DNA from: Myxococcota bacterium
GTDB lineage: Bacteria; Myxococcota_A; UBA796; JAFGLY01
Direction of reading: 5' to 3'
DNA length: 64,000 nucleotides
Assembly: GCA_024276675.1 (NCBI GenBank)
Contig: JAJRWT010000091.1
Coordinates: 1-64,000 of the forward strand
The notes below the pieces were generated by a model. It searched no databases and was not told where the DNA came from. It was given only the letters and a program-made list of their open reading frames with translations. The translations under genes were made by a program, and so were the position numbers. Positions 52,351 through 60,546 of the stretch are shown one piece after another; the stretch's first letter is position 1; every line of letters begins with the position of its first letter.

Positions 52351-53313
52351 TCAAAACCTGCGAGCCTCGGCCTCCATCCGCGCCACGATTTGTTGGGCCA
52401 TTGAAAAACCATTCAGAGCATCTCCGTAATGCACGCCTCCGGGGTTCAGGGTGTTGACTTCTACCAGCTTGTTCCCGATAACATCCAATCCCGCCAACCA
52501 GACTCCGTCCCGAATCAAATAGGGTGAAATACTCCGTGCCAACGAGTGATCCGCCTCTCCAATGGTGCAGGCCTTGGGTTTGCTCCCGCGCACCAGGTTG
52601 TGGCGGAAGTCCCCTTCGGACCTCATCCGCAGGTATCCACCGATCAACTTTCCGTCCAGCCAGAGAAGCCTCTTCTCGCCCTGTTCCGCCTCGGGAAGAT
52701 ACACCTGGGCCACGACATACCCATCCCCCCAGGTCTGTGCCCGCTTGAAGGCTCTTTCTATCTTCTGGTGATCCGCTGGATCATGGACCAGCTCCACCCC
52801 CCTGCCACCCGAGGCCCGGGCCGGCTTGAGTACGATCTTGCCCCTCTGTTGCCCCATGAAGTTGGTCACCGCTGCCCTGCTTCGGGTCACCATGGTGGGA
52901 GGGATGGGAACGCCAGGCAGGCTGGCCAGGTAGCTCTTGTGGTTGGTGAGAGTGAGGGTTGACGGATCGTTGTGGACCCTGACTCCCAGAAGGCGGGCCA
53001 GTTGAGCAAAGGCCAGGATTTCGGGAGCAAGGGGATTTACGCGGAGAAGCAGCGTGTCGTCGGCGCAGAATTCCACGTAGCGCCTGGGGGCTCTGCGTTT
53101 GTTCAACAATTCCACCAGCTCACGCCGGTTGGCTGGAGGATCATCCAGGGCGTGGGCTCTGGCGATGAGTCGCCGATTCAGGTCCACTTCGAAGTCGCAC
53201 GGTTCCACGAAACGCACCCCGTGGCCCCTTTCCAGGGCGGCCATCGCGATGTGAATCGTGGTGTGGGTAACATCGAGAGTCGCCGCACGGGCTATGGCAA
53301 ACACGACGCGCAT
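52351..53313 (-). CDS. ATP-grasp protein, glutathione synthetase-like
   Basis: The 320-residue enzyme has an N-terminal pre-ATP-grasp domain (MRVVFAIARAATLDVTHTTI) and the ATP-grasp domain with KIVLKPARASGGRGVELVHD near 170-190, RLLWLDGKLIGGYLRM and the metal-binding NKLVEVNTLNPGGVHY near 290-305. The last motif closely resembles prokaryotic GshB (EiNvxSPtG), though here it reads NTLNPGG. It may ligate an amino acid to a peptide rather than make glutathione; no gshA is near. It diverges from the AAA gene with only 24 bp between start codons. Confidence 0.83.
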   Translation of the reverse strand: MRVVFAIARAATLDVTHTTIHIAMAALERGHGVRFVEPCDFEVDLNRRLIARAHALDDPPANRRELVELLNKRRAPRRYVEFCADDTLLLRVNPLAPEILAFAQLARLLGVRVHNDPSTLTLTNHKSYLASLPGVPIPPTMVTRSRAAVTNFMGQQRGKIVLKPARASGGRGVELVHDPADHQKIERAFKRAQTWGDGYVVAQVYLPEAEQGEKRLLWLDGKLIGGYLRMRSEGDFRHNLVRGSKPKACTIGEADHSLARSISPYLIRDGVWLAGLDVIGNKLVEVNTLNPGGVHYGDALNGFSMAQQIVARMEAEARRF

Positions 53314-53337
53314 GGTCGCTCGCGTTATTCTCCTAGT

Positions 53338-54828
53338 ATGTACTTCACTCTGGATCAAATGGGCCTGTTGGTCCGCTCCCGATATACCATCCTCTACCTT
53401 CTCACCCACGAAGAACGCCGTGTCGAGCGAAAGCTTCTCCGTCTGGGCAAATCCGAAGGTCTGGACATATATCGCTGGCGGACCACCAATGGCACCACGG
53501 ATCCCGCGGGTCAGTCCATGGCGGGCACACAAACACCAGCAAGCGCACTTCGGCAGATCCTCGAAGTGCCAGCGCCCTCCCTCTTCCTGCTCTACGATTT
53601 CCATTGGGCGCTGAAGGACCCCGAGGTCATCCGCCTGCTTCGCGACCTGGACCGAGTTCTTGCCACCAGAACCCAGGCCATCGTGATCATCTCCCCCGTC
53701 GCCGCCATCCCCACCGAATTGGAAAAAGATACAACCATCATCGACGTGCCGCTTCCCGACCCCGACGAAGTGGGCAGTCTGCTGGACGACATGGCTGCCA
53801 CCAACGGTATCTTCGTTCATCCCGACGCCAGGGAGCAACTGGTGCGCGCCGCCCTGGGGCTCAGCGAAACCGAGATACGCCGAGCGATTTCCAGGATCCT
53901 CCTGTCAGGCGGCCAACTCACCGAAGACGACGTTCCCCACCTGCTCGACGAAAAACGCAGGGCAATACGGGCCAGCCGATACCTGGAGTTCTACGACATG
54001 GTGGAGCGAATGGACCAGGTGGGCGGAATGGACAACCTCAAGTTGTGGCTGGCACAGAGAGCCCGCGCCTTCTCCCAGGAAGCCCAGGATTTTGGACTCC
54101 CCACGCCGCGGGGTCTCTTCCTGCTGGGGGTACAAGGTTGCGGCAAGTCACTGATGGCAAAGGCTGTCGCGCACTACTGGCGCGTACCCCTCTTGCGCCT
54201 GGACGTGGGTTCCGTCTTCCAGGTGCGAGACAGGGCGGAACAAAGTCTCCGAGAAACCATCCATGTGGCGGAAAGTCTGGCACCCACCGTCCTGTGGATA
54301 GATGAACTCGAAAAGGGGTTCCTCTCCACCCAGGAAACGGGCGGCGCCAGAGCCCTTGGCACCTTTCTCACTTGGATGCAGGAAAAAACACGCCCCATCT
54401 TCGTGGTGGCCACCGCCAACGATGTCCGGATGCTCCCCCCGGAGTTGCTGCGGAAAGGCCGCTTCGACGACATCTTCTTCGTGGATCTGCCCAACGTCCA
54501 TGAGCGGCTGGCCATTCTCGAAATCCATTTGCAACGCCGCAAACGTAATCCTGAACTCTTTGATCTCACACAGGTGGCCGAAGAAAGCGAGCGCTTTTCC
54601 GGCGCGGAGTTGGAGCAGGCCGTGGCCGCAGCTCTCTTCGACGCCTTTGCGAAAGGGCGCGAAGTGACCGCGGACGACATCCTGAACGTGGTAAGAGAGA
54701 CCATCCCTCTGGCCATCACCATGGATGATCGGCTCAAGGAGCTTCGCGAGTGGGCCCGTCCCAGGGCCCGTCCCGCAAGCCTGGACACCAGGCGAATCGA
54801 TTACTTCGAGGAATGGCAGGAACGATAG
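53338..54828 (+). CDS. AAA ATPase, Ycf46-like
   Basis: The 496-residue protein has an N-terminal alpha/beta domain (YTILYLLTHEERRVERKLL; a vWA-like or P-loop-like remnant with FLLYDFHWAL) of the type found in Ycf46 proteins, then an AAA module. Walker A is GVQGCGKS (264-271), Walker B is TVLWIDELEKGF near 320, and the second region of homology is LLRKGRFDDIFFVDLP. The lid domain follows (ERFSGAELEQAV). Ycf46-like proteins form hexameric ATPases of unknown role. The divergent ATP-grasp gene shares its 24-bp promoter gap, which hints at linked regulation. Confidence 0.88.
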   Translation: MYFTLDQMGLLVRSRYTILYLLTHEERRVERKLLRLGKSEGLDIYRWRTTNGTTDPAGQSMAGTQTPASALRQILEVPAPSLFLLYDFHWALKDPEVIRLLRDLDRVLATRTQAIVIISPVAAIPTELEKDTTIIDVPLPDPDEVGSLLDDMAATNGIFVHPDAREQLVRAALGLSETEIRRAISRILLSGGQLTEDDVPHLLDEKRRAIRASRYLEFYDMVERMDQVGGMDNLKLWLAQRARAFSQEAQDFGLPTPRGLFLLGVQGCGKSLMAKAVAHYWRVPLLRLDVGSVFQVRDRAEQSLRETIHVAESLAPTVLWIDELEKGFLSTQETGGARALGTFLTWMQEKTRPIFVVATANDVRMLPPELLRKGRFDDIFFVDLPNVHERLAILEIHLQRRKRNPELFDLTQVAEESERFSGAELEQAVAAALFDAFAKGREVTADDILNVVRETIPLAITMDDRLKELREWARPRARPASLDTRRIDYFEEWQER

Positions 54829-55019
54829 ATCTACCATCCTGTGTTGGAACATGGGAGTCATTTCGGGTTCCAACACCTGCTCGCGGCGGACCCATGGCGG
54901 GACAGCCGTGAGCACGGTCGACGAAAAGCCATGAAGGTACTAGATACCAACCTGCCAAAGCCTCCAACACGACTGGACGACACCTGTGCAGCAGAACCTG
55001 CCATAAGAAGGGGACAGCC

Positions 55020-56156
55020 ATGAATGCGAAACCGATCATCGGCCTCCTTGCCATCATTTCCTGCTGGTCCGGAACGGCACAGGCCAAGTGCGATTCTCTG
55101 CTCCGCAGCTTGAGCAGCTATTCCTCCGACCGGCTCGTCTCCCAGTACAAGCGTGTCATAGCTTGCGACACCAAAGTGGCAAACCAGGTTTTCCCCCAGT
55201 TCATGCGCGAAGCCGGCGATGCCGACACCCTCATCGCTCTTTCCCTGGCGGCAATCGACCACGACATCTGGAACCCGGTATGGGAAATGCTGGGCAAGAT
55301 CTCTTCCTACGAAGCACGCGATGAAGTTGCCAGCCGCATAGGCATGACCTGCAACTACAACACCAAGGTCGTGGGATTCATACAGGGGGCCTACTACGGT
55401 CTCCGCGACATCGAGTTCGGCCAGTGGGACGACGCGCTCCTCACCTGCGAATCGCAAGACTTCGAAGACTGGCTCATCAAGCAGGTGGAAGATCCCCCCC
55501 CGAAGCTCTACGACGAAAAATGGAGCGCTCTCGCCGATGCCCTGGCCCAACGACTGCATGCCGGATCCCTCCCCCACCTGGCCCGCGGCGCCATCGTGGC
55601 CGCTTCCAACGGTGGACCATTCGATGCCATCCTCATGAAGATGGAAGCCGCTGTGGATCCCCCTCTGGGCGAAGAGATGCTCCCATCTGATCGTAAGGCC
55701 CTGGACGAATCCCTGCTGGGAATGGCCCGGCAGTTGGATACCGACAAGGCACGAGCCGTAGCCGACCGCCTGGCCAACTCGGGCTCCGATGCGCTGGCCG
55801 CCGATCTGCTCCCAGTGGTCTATCCGGGTCGTAGAAAAGGCGGAAGATACGAGTACGGCGGCGCATCCATCGAGGCTGGCACCTGCGACGGGGAACAGAC
55901 TGCAATCCTTCACTACGCCATCCTCCGCGAGCCGGGAAAGCGTTGGATCATCATGCAATCGGCAGAGGAACCCCTGCGCTCCTTCAAACCACGCCTGAGC
56001 AAGTGTGAGATCGACGAGCCCTGGCCCATCGTGGTCTCCCCCGAACCCATGGAAAACAACTCGGCAATGTCCACCTGGATAGACGAAATCACCAAGAACT
56101 GGGAAGACAAGGGCTACACGGTCAAGTTACGCGAGGAAAAACCGCTGGATATTTGA
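55020..56156 (+). CDS. Secreted protein of unknown function
   Basis: The 378-residue protein begins with a signal peptide (IIGLLAIISCWSGTAQA) and a helical mature region whose repeats resemble HEAT/armadillo-like pairs (AGDADTLIALSLAAIDHDIW, GSLPHLARGAIVAASNGG). A Cys-containing C-terminal part follows (GTCDGEQTAILHYAI). I do not recognise the family. It is a single gene with AGGGG upstream, 190 bp after the AAA gene. Confidence 0.7.
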   Translation: MNAKPIIGLLAIISCWSGTAQAKCDSLLRSLSSYSSDRLVSQYKRVIACDTKVANQVFPQFMREAGDADTLIALSLAAIDHDIWNPVWEMLGKISSYEARDEVASRIGMTCNYNTKVVGFIQGAYYGLRDIEFGQWDDALLTCESQDFEDWLIKQVEDPPPKLYDEKWSALADALAQRLHAGSLPHLARGAIVAASNGGPFDAILMKMEAAVDPPLGEEMLPSDRKALDESLLGMARQLDTDKARAVADRLANSGSDALAADLLPVVYPGRRKGGRYEYGGASIEAGTCDGEQTAILHYAILREPGKRWIIMQSAEEPLRSFKPRLSKCEIDEPWPIVVSPEPMENNSAMSTWIDEITKNWEDKGYTVKLREEKPLDI

Positions 56157-56304
56157 CAACAACCGCCAGAATCCCGTGACGCCACTCGTGTACCGTGCCA
56201 AGGCGCCAGGTCGAAACACCCCTGTCTTCCTGGGTTCATGGGTTGTCAAAAAAGAGTGTTGACACGGGGATGGAACATCTCCAGGATGCCAATGGAGGTG
56301 TTGA

Positions 56305-57216
56305 ATGACCAACGACCATCACCTGCTTCCCTGTCTCCTGGCGAGTGCTCTCCTAGGCGTTCTCGCATGTGAGGGCGAAACAGAAACCCAACCGGCAGAT
56401 ACCAGCCGGGACCAGTTCCTGGCTGTTTCCGCAGACGCCGATGCTTCGGGTCCCTCCCCGGACTGTCACCGTAGACGGCAGGTGGTCTTCCCCATCCTGG
56501 TGGATGGAGCCGACAACATCCAGCAGCTCTGGCTTCAGAACCCCAGCCCCACACGGTCGGTCCTGGGCCGGCTACGGGTCTATCTGAACGACTGGTACGC
56601 GGGCGCAGGTGGCCCCGGCGACCTGGTCTACGAAGAAGACTTCGAACTGGCCTCCCTGGCCAGCCAGTCATGGGATGCCTCCGAAATCTGCACGCCCTAC
56701 ACCAGCACGGGTACAGAGTGCGACTGGGCCGCTGTGGAAGTGGACTACTACGGTATTCTGCCCCTCACGGGAACCTCCACCAACTACTTCGGCTCCGGCG
56801 CGTTCGCTCACCATGTCCCCGCCGTGGCAACCGAGCCCGGCGCGGAGCCCAGGCCCCACCTGCTGGTCATACCATTCATCGACAGCGCCACATCGTGGCA
56901 GGAGTTCGCTCTCCACAACAGCTCCGACGAAACCATCATCGTACACGCCGATTTCAGGAACAGTGATGGCAGCGCCATCACCATGGACGAAACCGACTCT
57001 CCCATCGTCTCTTCCTACTACATCACAATCGAGCCACACCAGACCGTCGTACAGAACACGCCTGAGCAGATCGGCGAGCAGTCCTGGGCCAGCGCCAACT
57101 TCAGCTACATCGGCCCCGACGTCATATCCGGCTGGTCCTTCCGGGCGCAGGATATTGACGGTTCCGGTGGAGTCGAAGACCTGAGTTCCTACATACCGGT
57201 GGTCAAGGTCTTCTGA
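56305..57216 (+). CDS. Lipoprotein with beta-sandwich-like region, function unknown
   Basis: This 303-residue protein has a lipobox (LLGVLAC) near residue 22. The mature part starts with an acidic linker and then repeats segments of the form VVFPILVDGADNIQQLWLQN and HLLVIPFIDSATSWQEFALH. These look like two copies of a beta-sandwich unit in which nonpolar strands precede LxNxS turns. GGAGG lies upstream of the ATG. The next gene starts 27 bp downstream. I cannot name the family. Confidence 0.7.
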   Translation: MTNDHHLLPCLLASALLGVLACEGETETQPADTSRDQFLAVSADADASGPSPDCHRRRQVVFPILVDGADNIQQLWLQNPSPTRSVLGRLRVYLNDWYAGAGGPGDLVYEEDFELASLASQSWDASEICTPYTSTGTECDWAAVEVDYYGILPLTGTSTNYFGSGAFAHHVPAVATEPGAEPRPHLLVIPFIDSATSWQEFALHNSSDETIIVHADFRNSDGSAITMDETDSPIVSSYYITIEPHQTVVQNTPEQIGEQSWASANFSYIGPDVISGWSFRAQDIDGSGGVEDLSSYIPVVKVF

Positions 57217-57243
57217 CACCGGAATCTCCCTTGCCGGGATTTC

Positions 57244-57588
57244 TTGGCAATCACCACGAGCCTGCTCCCCGGCCGGGTGCTCTTGCCATGGGCAGCCCTT
57301 CTCCTCGTTCTCCTGCCTGCCTGCAAGCGCTCACCAAACGAGCAGAGCGGCCTGGACGAGCTTTTCGGAGAAACCAGCTTCGACTCCGGGGGCGGCGACT
57401 CGCTGGAGAGCGCCTGGCCGGAACCGGATACGGCCACCCCGGCAGACGACACCATTCCCACCGAGAGGATTCCTACCCATCACTTCCTGCACCTGCCCAT
57501 CCTGCTCATCGACACCTTCGGCGAATCCATCCCCGACGATGAAAAGATCTCCGCCGAGCTGGGGTTGGCGCTTACAGACAATTACTGA
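57244..57588 (+). CDS. Short lipoprotein resembling the N terminus of a CotH-type protein, probably truncated
   Basis: The 114-residue reading starts at TTG, has a lipobox (LLVLLPAC) and an acidic linker, and then ends in LPILLIDTFGESIPDDEKIS followed by AELGLALTDNY and a stop. That last segment resembles the leader that precedes the CotH kinase-like domain in myxobacterial surface proteins (LPIVxIDTxGxxIPDEPKI). No CotH domain follows: the DNA beyond the stop (57589-57777) shows no continuation that I can see. I interpret it as a truncated CotH gene. Confidence 0.5.
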   Translation: MAITTSLLPGRVLLPWAALLLVLLPACKRSPNEQSGLDELFGETSFDSGGGDSLESAWPEPDTATPADDTIPTERIPTHHFLHLPILLIDTFGESIPDDEKISAELGLALTDNY

Positions 57589-57777
57589 TGCCTGACGTTT
57601 TCGAAACGGAGAAAGAGCCAGAGTTGCCGACCTCCAATGTACGAGAGAGCCGGAAGAGAAGGTTCTTGGGGCTGCTTCAAGGCCTTGGCTCGAAAAGAAG
57701 CCAATGACCGACCGGTCCACCTGGCGCTGCCGCTTCGCTCTCCGTGTACCCCGGATTCCAGCAACGGAGACAGAAAC

Positions 57778-58995
57778 ATGCTTGCTTCACTGTTCAAAAA
57801 AATGGAGTCGGTACACATCGCTCGGACGCGAGATGAACGGGAGGCGATCCATCGCCTGCGTTTCAAGGTCTACATCCAGGAATTGAACAAACAACTCGTG
57901 GAAAACGTGGATCATGATGGCAAGCGGATTGTAGACGAAGAAGACGAGCAGGAAGGGACGATGCTGCTGTTCACCGGCAGGCCTCCCGACATCAGCGGAA
58001 CGGTCAGGATACAACGTTGGGCACCGGGCCAGGCGCCTGACCATGTTCGGCAGAGGTATTCCTTCCATGTCCTTCCTGGCATAGACGAACTGGTAACTGG
58101 AGAGGCGGCCCGCCTTGTCATCGAACCCGGCCTGCGCGGCAAAATGGTCATGCCATCCCTCACCCTGGCTGCCTACGAGCGGGCCTGCATGGGGCCAAAC
58201 AGCATTGACGTAATCTTTCAGTACTGTGCTCCCGGTCTGGTCAAGGCCTACCAGCGAATCGGCTGGCGACCGTATCCCGGAGAGCCCGTCTACACCGAAG
58301 ACGGGGTCAGGGTGCCGTTGCTGCTGCTCATCTTCGACACGAAGCACCTACGGGATGTGGGTTCTCCGCTGGCCTCCCTGGCTTGCAGGCTCCATGGCGC
58401 GGGTATGAGAAACGACCGGGCCAAGGGCCGCCTCGCCGAAGCACTGGAAGAGGGGAGAACGCGCTACTCGCTGGACTCCGGGGCAGTCCGGCGAGAGATC
58501 CAGGATGGCTTGCTGGACGAGCCAGCTTCGGGGTCAATGCTCTTGAAGGACTTAACTGGCAGGCAGCTCAAGATGTTGGCCTCTCAGGGCTTCACTATGG
58601 AGGTTCCCGCCGGGACGGCCATCATTCGCCAGGGCCTCATGGACAAGGAAATGTTCCTGATCGTGGAGGGGCTGTTCGAGGTGCGATGGGAAGACGCCCC
58701 AGTGGCCATCCTTGGCAAGGGCGATGTCTTCGGCGAGATCGCCCTGTTCATGGACTCCAGCAGGAGGACGGCCCACGTCCGTTCCATCACGCCAGGGAAA
58801 GTCCTGGTGCTGCGGCGCAAGTTCATCCAGGAGCTGGCGAGACGGAACTCGGCGCTGGGTCAGACGATCCTCACCAACCTGTGCAGGATCCTGGCCAAGC
58901 GCTTGGCAGGAACGACCAGGAACCAGTGTGTGCAAGAAGTGATCACCAACCGCCCATCTGCCTTGGACGGGCGAATCTGCTCCACGGGAGAATAG
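57778..58995 (+). CDS. GNAT acyltransferase (FeeM/autoinducer-synthase-like) fused to a cyclic-nucleotide-binding domain
   Basis: The 405-residue protein has a GNAT-like N-terminal domain at about 10-200 (ARTRDEREAIHRLRFKVYIQ, with VTGEAARLVIEPGLRGKMVM), similar to N-acyl amino acid synthases and LuxI-like proteins. The C-terminal part at about 255-375 is a cNMP-binding domain with the phosphate cassette GKGDVFGEIALFMDSSRRTA. The ATG at 57778 begins at MLASLFKKMESVHI. Binding of cAMP or cGMP would gate acyl transfer. A methyltransferase gene follows 2 bp after the stop, so both probably act on one product. Confidence 0.82.
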   Translation: MLASLFKKMESVHIARTRDEREAIHRLRFKVYIQELNKQLVENVDHDGKRIVDEEDEQEGTMLLFTGRPPDISGTVRIQRWAPGQAPDHVRQRYSFHVLPGIDELVTGEAARLVIEPGLRGKMVMPSLTLAAYERACMGPNSIDVIFQYCAPGLVKAYQRIGWRPYPGEPVYTEDGVRVPLLLLIFDTKHLRDVGSPLASLACRLHGAGMRNDRAKGRLAEALEEGRTRYSLDSGAVRREIQDGLLDEPASGSMLLKDLTGRQLKMLASQGFTMEVPAGTAIIRQGLMDKEMFLIVEGLFEVRWEDAPVAILGKGDVFGEIALFMDSSRRTAHVRSITPGKVLVLRRKFIQELARRNSALGQTILTNLCRILAKRLAGTTRNQCVQEVITNRPSALDGRICSTGE

Positions 58996-58997
58996 AA

Positions 58998-59804
58998 ATG
59001 AACCGTGCCGGATCATACGACTACGGAACCTTTGCAGAAAACGAACGGGAGTTGGCTCGCCTCGTGGAACAGGCAAGCGTTGCCCTGGACATGGAACGGG
59101 AGATCTGGAAAACGGCGGGCCTGAAGAAAGGCCTCCAGGTCCTGGATCTGGCATGTGGTCCGGGCGTCGTGACCTGCGAGATGGCCAGGATGATCGCTCC
59201 GGGCAAGGTGCTGGGCCTCGACATCAACAAGCAGCTTCTCAGCCTGGCCCAGATGCAAAGCAGACGCGAGAGCCTGAGCAACGTCCAGTTCGAACCAGGT
59301 GACGTCTACGACCTGCACCTGGAAGAAGGTACCTTCGACTTCGTCTACGCCCGTTTCCTGTTCCAGCATCTCTCCCATCCGGAAAGAGCACTGGCCAACA
59401 TCGTATCAGTGCTGAAACCAGGCGGCACTCTGTGCGTGGTGGACGTAGACGACGACATGGTGCTGCTCTACCCCGAGCCAATGGCATTCAAGGCATTCAC
59501 GCGAGCCGCCGCCGATGGTCAAAGAAGAAACGGCGGTGATCGGCACGTGGGCCGGAAGCTGGTGGGTTATCTCGATTCGGCCGGTTTGCAGGACGTCAGG
59601 GCAGACATCCGCATGGTGACCAGCTTCGACATCGGACTGGAGACCTTCCTGAAGGTGACGACCCTCTTCAAGTACGAGCAAATCCCCATGGAGATGAAGG
59701 TCCGAGCCAGGAATTGGTTGAAACAGATCAACGCCATCATCCAGGCCCCAACGGCCTGGGGGGCAGCGGGAGTGTTCGTCGTCACGGGGCGTAAGAAGGC
59801 CTGA
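58998..59804 (+). CDS. SAM-dependent methyltransferase
   Basis: The 268-residue class I methyltransferase carries the SAM motif LQVLDLACGPGVVTCEMARM near 47-66, an acidic loop VLGLDINKQLL and the post-motif VYARFLFQHLSHPERAL, with a C-terminal LKPGGTLCVVDVDDD strand. It starts 2 bp after the GNAT-cNMP gene with GGGAG upstream. It probably modifies the acylated product or a related lipid; no substrate is shown. Confidence 0.88.
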   Translation: MNRAGSYDYGTFAENERELARLVEQASVALDMEREIWKTAGLKKGLQVLDLACGPGVVTCEMARMIAPGKVLGLDINKQLLSLAQMQSRRESLSNVQFEPGDVYDLHLEEGTFDFVYARFLFQHLSHPERALANIVSVLKPGGTLCVVDVDDDMVLLYPEPMAFKAFTRAAADGQRRNGGDRHVGRKLVGYLDSAGLQDVRADIRMVTSFDIGLETFLKVTTLFKYEQIPMEMKVRARNWLKQINAIIQAPTAWGAAGVFVVTGRKKA

Positions 59805-59893
59805 TGTGTGCCATCAGCCGGGGGTCGTTGTTCCCGGGCCCCGGCGAGGCAGACTCGCTTGGGGCCCTGCATGGATCTCTTTGCCAACTCCCG

Positions 59894-60202
59894 TCAACGC
59901 GGCAGAACCCTGCCCAACAACCTGCCCATGAACCCGCGGTTCCGCGCCAGGGGCCCGGGAGCGGCCTCGGTAATACCAGCCCCCAACGAGTGAAGCGCGG
60001 CCCTGGCGTTTTCCAGGTTGGGATCCAGCACCAGCGCCTCCTTGAAGTGCCTGATGGCCTGATCCACCCGGCGCCACTCCAGGGCCATTCGACCCAGCTC
60101 CAGGTGGACACGGGCTCGTTCCCCTTCATCTTCGGTTTCCAGCAGCACCTTCTGCAGCCGGGCAACCTTCTGGGCTCGATCTTCCTGTGTGTGTTCAGGC
60201 AT
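59894..60202 (-). CDS. Small TPR protein
   Basis: The 102-residue protein holds one or two tetratricopeptide units (ARVHLELGRMALEWRRVDQA, IRHFKEALVLDPNLENARAA) and a basic tail ending RNRGFMGRLLGRVLPR. I chose the ATG at 60202 (MPEHTQEDR); the longer form lacks support. It likely mediates a protein contact. It is convergent with the methyltransferase gene, with 89 bp between. Confidence 0.7.
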   Translation of the reverse strand: MPEHTQEDRAQKVARLQKVLLETEDEGERARVHLELGRMALEWRRVDQAIRHFKEALVLDPNLENARAALHSLGAGITEAAPGPLARNRGFMGRLLGRVLPR

Positions 60203-60352
60203 GGCGTATTGGCGTATACCATGCGCAGAGGCCACCCGTACAGCGTTGTCAGACAATCAAGCAGGTCTTTGGCACGCAGATTGCTACACATCAGTGTGCA
60301 ATCGAGTTCCCCCACCGTTTCCGCTCACGCTGCCACCGACTCCGAGGCTTCC

Positions 60353-60520
60353 ATGGACCGCGCGACAGACATCACACACACCGAGAACCCATCTTCCTCC
60401 CCGCTCCTGACTGCCGTACTGCTGCTGTCCATCGGATGGCTGCTCCTGGCATCGGTGGTGGCAAGCACCACCGGGATATCCGTTTCCAGCGACGATCCCA
60501 TCTCGGTCGTCTCCAAATAG
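60353..60520 (+). CDS. Possible small single-helix membrane protein
   Basis: A 55-residue reading (MDRATDITHTENPSSSPLLT, then a hydrophobic helix AVLLLSIGWLLLASVVA and a short polar tail) could be a small membrane protein. It has no clear ribosome-binding site or homologue known to me and lies between two leftward genes. Low confidence. Confidence 0.3.
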   Translation: MDRATDITHTENPSSSPLLTAVLLLSIGWLLLASVVASTTGISVSSDDPISVVSK

Positions 60521-60546
60521 ACGATATCGATCTATCAATGATCGAT

